From Affinirhizobium lemnae (GTDB lineage: Bacteria > Pseudomonadota > Alphaproteobacteria > Rhizobiales > Rhizobiaceae): a DNA stretch of 64,000 nt. This document shows positions 60,656 through 64,000 of the stretch, piece after piece; the first letter of the stretch is position 1, and each line of letters begins with the position of its first letter. The notes beneath the pieces were generated by a model. The model saw only the letters and a list, made by a program, of their open reading frames with translations. It searched no databases and was not told the DNA's origin. The DNA is taken from contig NZ_JALJQZ010000016.1 in assembly GCF_022968395.1 (NCBI RefSeq), positions 25,050-89,049 of the forward strand, in the 5' to 3' direction. The translations under genes and the position numbers were made by a program.

Positions 60656-61158
60656 TAGGAAATCGCTTGGTTGGAGCCGCGCTGGCCGCGCTTTTGTTCA
60701 CCGCGTCTTCTGCAGCGGCCGACTATTCAGGCCGGGCGCGAGTGATCGACGGTGACACCTTCAGCATTCGCCAACAGAGGATCCGTATCGCGGCCATTGA
60801 CGCCTGTGAGCGGGATCAGACTGGCTCCAAAAACGGTGTGATATGGAATTGCGGGATTGAGGCACGTCGCTTCCTCGCCCGCATGATCGATGGCAAGCAT
60901 GTCCGCTGCGTTGAAGTCGATCGAGACCAGTACAAACGCCTTGTCGGCCAGTGCTTCATCGACAACTCGGATATTGGCCTTGAAATGGTGAAGGCGGGCC
61001 AAGCCAGCCTCCTGTTGCGTTATCTGCCAAGATCTCACCCGATCGACCTGGACCAGTATCGCCGCGCCGAGGCAAGAGCCCGACAGCGAGGCCAAGGCTT
61101 GTGGGGTGCTCAGGTTGAATCACCCTCCTCCTATCGCCGCAGCCATTCCGGCAACTGA
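60652..61158 (+). CDS. Secreted thermonuclease (SNase) family protein
   Basis: 168 residues from GTG 60652, overlapping the repC stop by 4 nt. A signal peptide (LVGAALAALLFTASSAAA) precedes the SNase-like core: RVIDGDTFSIRQQRIRIAAI, WNCGIEARRFLARMI and CVEVDRDQYKRLVGQCFI, with ARARQRGQGLWG at the end. Small nucleases of this type often accompany conjugative plasmids; a role in DNA processing in the periplasm is possible. Confidence 0.88.
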   Translation: MIGNRLVGAALAALLFTASSAAADYSGRARVIDGDTFSIRQQRIRIAAIDACERDQTGSKNGVIWNCGIEARRFLARMIDGKHVRCVEVDRDQYKRLVGQCFIDNSDIGLEMVKAGQASLLLRYLPRSHPIDLDQYRRAEARARQRGQGLWGAQVESPSSYRRSHSGN

Positions 61159-61552
61159 ACGACTGGCGGCGCAGATATGGGCAACAGATGGCGAGATCTC
61201 ATGTTTTGGTGGAACTCTTGGTTACCCCAGCCTCTTGTTTCAGGCTGCTGGTTCGGCTGCAGTCAGCACAATCCCGCCCTTGACCTGTGCCGATGTCCCA
61301 TTTGTCGAGGTGACGTATTGCTGCAAGCGCTCAGGCCCCACACCTCCAAAGTGGTTGCTCTTGATGCCCGTTCGCACGGCGACGCGGTTGGCGCAAAGCC
61401 GTTCGCCTCCAAATTTTCCCCGCCTTCGGCTTCCTCGCGAAACAAAATTTGTCCCCGTCCAGCCTCCTTCGCTGCGCTCCGGCCTGCGGTGCGCACCGCT
61501 TTTGCCGTGCCTTATGAACGATCATCGCAACCACCATAGAGGAGTGATTAAC
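61159..61552. other. Leader region of the DUF736 gene
   Basis: About 390 bp with no recognised gene; the open frame across it from 61106 is shadow-like. It includes a C-rich part with self-complementary pieces (AAATTTTC near 61410 and CAAAATTT near 61443) and ends with AGAGGAG before the start codon. Confidence 0.45.
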
Positions 61553-61885
61553 ATGAGCATGACCAACTTCATCCAGTTCGACAGAGACGACATCGACAAC
61601 GCCAAAGGAACCGGCCTCATCTCCACCATCGACCGGGACCTGGACATCAAGGTTACACCTTTCGACTCCACCAACGAAAAGGCTCCGACGCATCGCGTCT
61701 ATGCCAAGTCACCTCGCGGTCACGACATCGAAGTTGGCGGCATCTGGAAGAAGACCAGCGGAGAAGGGAAGCCGTACTACACCCTCTCCATCAAGCGCCT
61801 CGGCTTCAACGCCAACTTGGGCCGCTACCCCGGTCAAGATGACTTGGCACTGCAGGCCATCATCGAATGGGAACCCCGCGATTGA
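61553..61885 (+). CDS. DUF736 family protein
   Basis: 110 residues from ATG 61553 (MSMTNFIQFDRDDIDNAKGT). The family pattern, with APTHRVYAKSPRGHDIEVGG and IWKKTSGEGKPYYTLSIKRL, is complete. DUF736 is abundant on alphaproteobacterial plasmids and integrative elements; its function is unknown. Confidence 0.9.
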   Translation: MSMTNFIQFDRDDIDNAKGTGLISTIDRDLDIKVTPFDSTNEKAPTHRVYAKSPRGHDIEVGGIWKKTSGEGKPYYTLSIKRLGFNANLGRYPGQDDLALQAIIEWEPRD

Positions 61886-61892
61886 TCGCTCT

Positions 61893-61970
61893 GGGAGGCC
61901 CGATCTCTGATCGGGCTCCCACCATAAAAGAGCCGCTTACCCCGCATTCGCTGGATATTCGGCTCTTTTT
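61893..61970 (+). terminator. Tandem terminators after DUF736
   Basis: GGGAGGCCCGAT (61893-61904) faces ATCGGGCTCCC (61910-61920). A second hairpin AAAAGAGCCG (61926-61935) with CGGCTCTTTTT (61960-61970) has a T tract and looks like a proper intrinsic terminator. Confidence 0.75.
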
Positions 61971-62004
61971 GTGCTAAGTGGAACAGTAACTGGAGGCTCT
62001 GCCA

Positions 62005-62211
62005 ATGAACGTTCATGCCCCTCGCCCCGATCGCTCTCCGGAAGCTGTTGCAGCACGGAAGAAGGCTTCAGATCAGGCACGCGCTGCGAATATGCGGCAG
62101 GGTTACACCGGTGACCCGGTCTTGGAAGAAGCGAAGGCCCGCTACGTCGCGGGGGACATCACTTCCGAGGAAATGCGCCAAGAGATGCTGGCCCGATTCA
62201 AGCGGCCTTAA
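62005..62211 (+). CDS. VbhA-like Fic antitoxin candidate (68 aa)
   Basis: Starts MNVHAPRPDRSPEAVAARKK. The second half (NMRQGYTGDPVLEEAKARYV, then AGDITSEEMRQEMLARFK) resembles small VbhA-type antitoxins encoded just before Fic toxins. In that family a Glu in an S/T-x-x-x-E-G motif blocks ATP binding; here the position before Gly appears to be Gln (RQG). Assignment rests on position and general pattern. Confidence 0.6.
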   Translation: MNVHAPRPDRSPEAVAARKKASDQARAANMRQGYTGDPVLEEAKARYVAGDITSEEMRQEMLARFKRP

Positions 62212-62233
62212 TCATCACCTAGACATTTGTAGC

Positions 62234-62262
62234 GGCCGCCTGTGAACTCAGGCGGCCTTTTT
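62234..62262 (+). terminator. Terminator between antitoxin candidate and fic
   Basis: GGCCGCCTG (62234-62242) pairs perfectly with CAGGCGGCC (62249-62257), followed by TTTTT. It ends 2 nt before the ATG at 62265 and leaves no room for a ribosome-binding site for that codon. Confidence 0.75.
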
Positions 62263-62264
62263 GC

Positions 62265-63341
62265 ATGAGGTTTCGCTTGGCCCGCGATGATGAAGCCAAA
62301 GGCTCCTACACCTATCCAAACACTTCAGAGGATAAGGACTTCAGGGATGTTCTGAAGAACAAGCTGGATATCAGGAGCCATTCGGCGCTGCGTGAGGCTG
62401 AATACGCTTTTACTGCTTTGAGGCAAACAGAGCTGGCTGAGGGAAAAGGCCCGACCGGTAATCACGACGCAGCGCATCTGAAGGCTCTACACGGCTACAT
62501 CTTTCAAGATGTCTATGAATGGGCAGGTCATACGCGAAATGAAAGTCCTGTCGTCGATGGGCAGCGGGTAGAGCCTGTAGGAGGGCTTTCGAAGGGCGGC
62601 ACGACGTTTCTGCACGGATCGCGGATAGAAATGGGTCTCAACGAGGCGCTGAGGCCTGCTAGAGACGTTCAGGGCCTTAAAGCCGCTACACCTGAGCAGT
62701 TTGCCGAGAAGGTTGCCCACGTCCTTTCTGAGCTGAATTACGTTCACGCTTTTCGAGAAGGCAATGGAAGGGCAAACGAGGCGCTGGTGGTCTCATTGGG
62801 CCGCACCTACGGACATGACATCGACCTTACCGTCATCACTAAGCCTCGCATGATCGAGGCATCCATTGAGACCACCAATGATCCGTCCAGTCCGGCGATG
62901 AAGCACCTCATCCAGGATGCGATGGATCCTAACCGCCGCGAGGCAATCCGCAGTGCCATGTCAGATCTTGAGCAGGCTGGCGAGAAACCCTTTGAGCACA
63001 ATATCCGCACGGCTCGCCCGGGCGAAGTGATCGAAGGGCAGGTTCTCGGGTATGACAATCGCGTGGCGAGTCTCGTGACCGACAGGGGGATTGTGGCCGT
63101 TGACCGCGCTGACCTTCCCGAGCGGACGCCTCCTGACGACGAGGAGGTGAAGTTCGCCGCTGGATCTGATTTCAAGACTTTGGGGCGGCCGGAACAGGTC
63201 CAAGATGCCCAATCGCAGCCAGGTCAGCAAAAGGCCCAAGAGCCTCAGTCGCAGCACATCAACGCCGATCTTAAGGCTATCGAAGCGCAGCAGCTTGCCG
63301 ATCGCCAGCGAAACCGCGACCAAGACGACCGAGAGCGCTGA
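62265..63341 (+). CDS. Fic-domain protein (AMPylator-type toxin)
   Basis: 358 residues if started at ATG 62265; a TTG at 62277 preceded by GAGG is the better-placed start because a terminator abuts the ATG. The Fic core is present: YTYPNTSEDKDFRDVLKNKL, LHGYIFQDVYEWAGHTRN, GGTTFLHGSRI and the active loop HAFREGNGRANE (161-172). The catalytic His is kept but the last Arg of the H-x-F-x-x-G-N-G-R-x-x-R motif is Glu. A beta-rich region (about 250-275) and a Gln-rich tail follow. Confidence 0.85.
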   Translation: MRFRLARDDEAKGSYTYPNTSEDKDFRDVLKNKLDIRSHSALREAEYAFTALRQTELAEGKGPTGNHDAAHLKALHGYIFQDVYEWAGHTRNESPVVDGQRVEPVGGLSKGGTTFLHGSRIEMGLNEALRPARDVQGLKAATPEQFAEKVAHVLSELNYVHAFREGNGRANEALVVSLGRTYGHDIDLTVITKPRMIEASIETTNDPSSPAMKHLIQDAMDPNRREAIRSAMSDLEQAGEKPFEHNIRTARPGEVIEGQVLGYDNRVASLVTDRGIVAVDRADLPERTPPDDEEVKFAAGSDFKTLGRPEQVQDAQSQPGQQKAQEPQSQHINADLKAIEAQQLADRQRNRDQDDRER

Positions 63342-63562
63342 CCTGCGGCCCGGTCGCTGCAGTGAGGGCCTGTGTCATTGGCCGGGGTGCCGGAGCTCTG
63401 CGCCTTCCCCTGTCCGTTGGATGATTTGACGGACAAACTACGATAGCCCCTCCCCCATCCAACCGCTTGCGCGGTCCTACACTCCGTTGCGGCCCTACGG
63501 GTGCATGGGGTCGTTTCGCTATCTTCGGATCTTTGCCGTCAACCAACGAACAGGAGACGGCG

Positions 63563-63934
63563 ATGCAGAGCGTAAAGGACACCTACCAGCGGATCACCGA
63601 CACCATCATTCAGCAGCTCGAGGCCGGCACCAAGCCTTGGATCCGGCCATGGCGCGGAAACAGCCGCAGGTCGGCTACGCCGCTCCGCGCCTCCGGCGAA
63701 GCCTATCGCGGCATCAACGTGGTCATGCTGTGGCTCTCCGGGCAACTCGCCGGCTACGACGAAAACACATGGATGACTTACCGGCAGGCTCAGGAGCTCG
63801 GTGCTCAGGTCCGCAAGGGCGAACAAGGAACCCTCGTCGTCAAGTACGGCACCTTCACGCCGAAGGAGCAGGATGCGGACGATCGTGCAATCCCCTATCT
63901 CAAGGGCTACACCGTCTTCAACGGTGCGCCGTAA
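63563..63934 (+). pseudogene. ardC: ArdC-type antirestriction protein, interrupted after about 120 residues
   Basis: Starts at ATG 63563 after ACAGGAGACGG. The ArdC N-terminal (ssDNA-binding) domain is clear: VKDTYQRITDTIIQQLEAGT, KPWIRPW, GEAYRGINVVMLWLSG and KGEQGTLVVKYGTF. The homology ends at YTVFN, after which come three residues and a stop; full ArdC has about 300 residues including a metalloprotease domain. The break coincides with a GTGCG sequence typical of group II intron 5' ends, so the gene may continue beyond the window. Confidence 0.82.
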
Positions 63935-64000
63935 CGGCGAAAGTATGGGAGTGTCACGATGAGTGAATGAGCTTGCTGGGATAGCTCATGCCTGCCGAAC
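63924..64000 (+). mobile_element. Possible 5' end of a group II intron (continues past window)
   Basis: At 63924 the ArdC reading frame is broken by GTGCGCCGTAACGGCGAAAG. GTGCG is the conserved group II intron start (GUGYG). A stem GAGC/GCTC around 63968-63984 follows. No intron-encoded protein is visible because the window ends. Another kind of insertion or simple truncation cannot be excluded. Confidence 0.5.

Noticed and set aside
1..64000. CRISPR arrays, rRNA genes and complete tRNA genes
   Set aside because: I looked for regularly spaced repeats and conserved RNA segments and found none.

Overview
The window looks like part of a rhizobial (Rhizobium/Agrobacterium/Sinorhizobium-type) plasmid. 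The evidence is a stand-alone RepC-type initiator with an antisense hairpin upstream, an RHE_PE00001-type protein beside a tyrosine recombinase, an rcgA/rcgR pair, a ParB-like protein, DUF736, a Fic/VbhA-like pair and ArdC-type plasmid genes, an umuDC pair behind a perfect alphaproteobacterial LexA box (GAAC-N7-GAAC), and IS630 and IS66 insertions. No chromosomal housekeeping genes, rRNA or intact tRNA were seen.

Layout. 0-5.5 kb: a glycerol-phosphate/sugar-type ABC importer operon (minus strand) ending in a metallophosphoesterase cut by the window edge, with a divergent LysR gene. 5.5-14.5 kb: a patchwork containing a decayed IS630 at the lysR stop codon, a LysR/NemA-like divergent pair, an aph(6)-like streptomycin kinase next to a serine resolvase, and a RES-type toxin with a large Xre/MbcA-like antitoxin behind repeated GTTGAC operators. 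14.5-17.1 kb: a tyrosine recombinase beside a 13-5-13 palindrome, and the RHE_PE00001-type gene.

17.1-29.9 kb: an unusual DNA phosphorothioation (Dnd) operon on the minus strand. It reads DndA, DndC, a DndD-like ATPase, a 141-aa orphan, a second set of small protein plus DndD-like ATPase, a protein whose N-terminus looks like DndE fused to an FtsK-type motor, an AAA ATPase plus DUF4435/TOPRIM pair resembling PARIS (AriA/AriB), and the phosphorothioation-associated methyltransferase. DndB and DndFGH are absent from the window. This is the strongest candidate for a new system: a modification module with an apparent fused DndE-translocase and a PARIS-like effector in one transcription unit.

30-41 kb: plasmid maintenance and leading-region type genes (umuDC, Xre regulator, a run of small conserved plasmid proteins, rcgA/rcgR). 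40.9-44.2 kb: an intact IS66 element nested in the remains of another IS66; the outer copy has a perfect 8-bp target duplication. 44.4-56.0 kb: an eleven-gene minus-strand operon that I do not recognise as a known pathway. It has NagB, a 1117-aa GlmS-like amidotransferase/isomerase with a C-terminal extension, a TPR protein, a nucleotidyltransferase, an APH-fold kinase, a thymidylate-kinase-like protein, a PotD-type ABC importer and a membrane protein. It is the second candidate for an undescribed system.

56.2-64 kb: plasmid backbone with a ParB-like protein, RepC, a secreted SNase-type nuclease, DUF736, a VbhA-like/Fic pair with a terminator between them, and an ArdC gene that stops abruptly where sequence like a group II intron 5' end begins.
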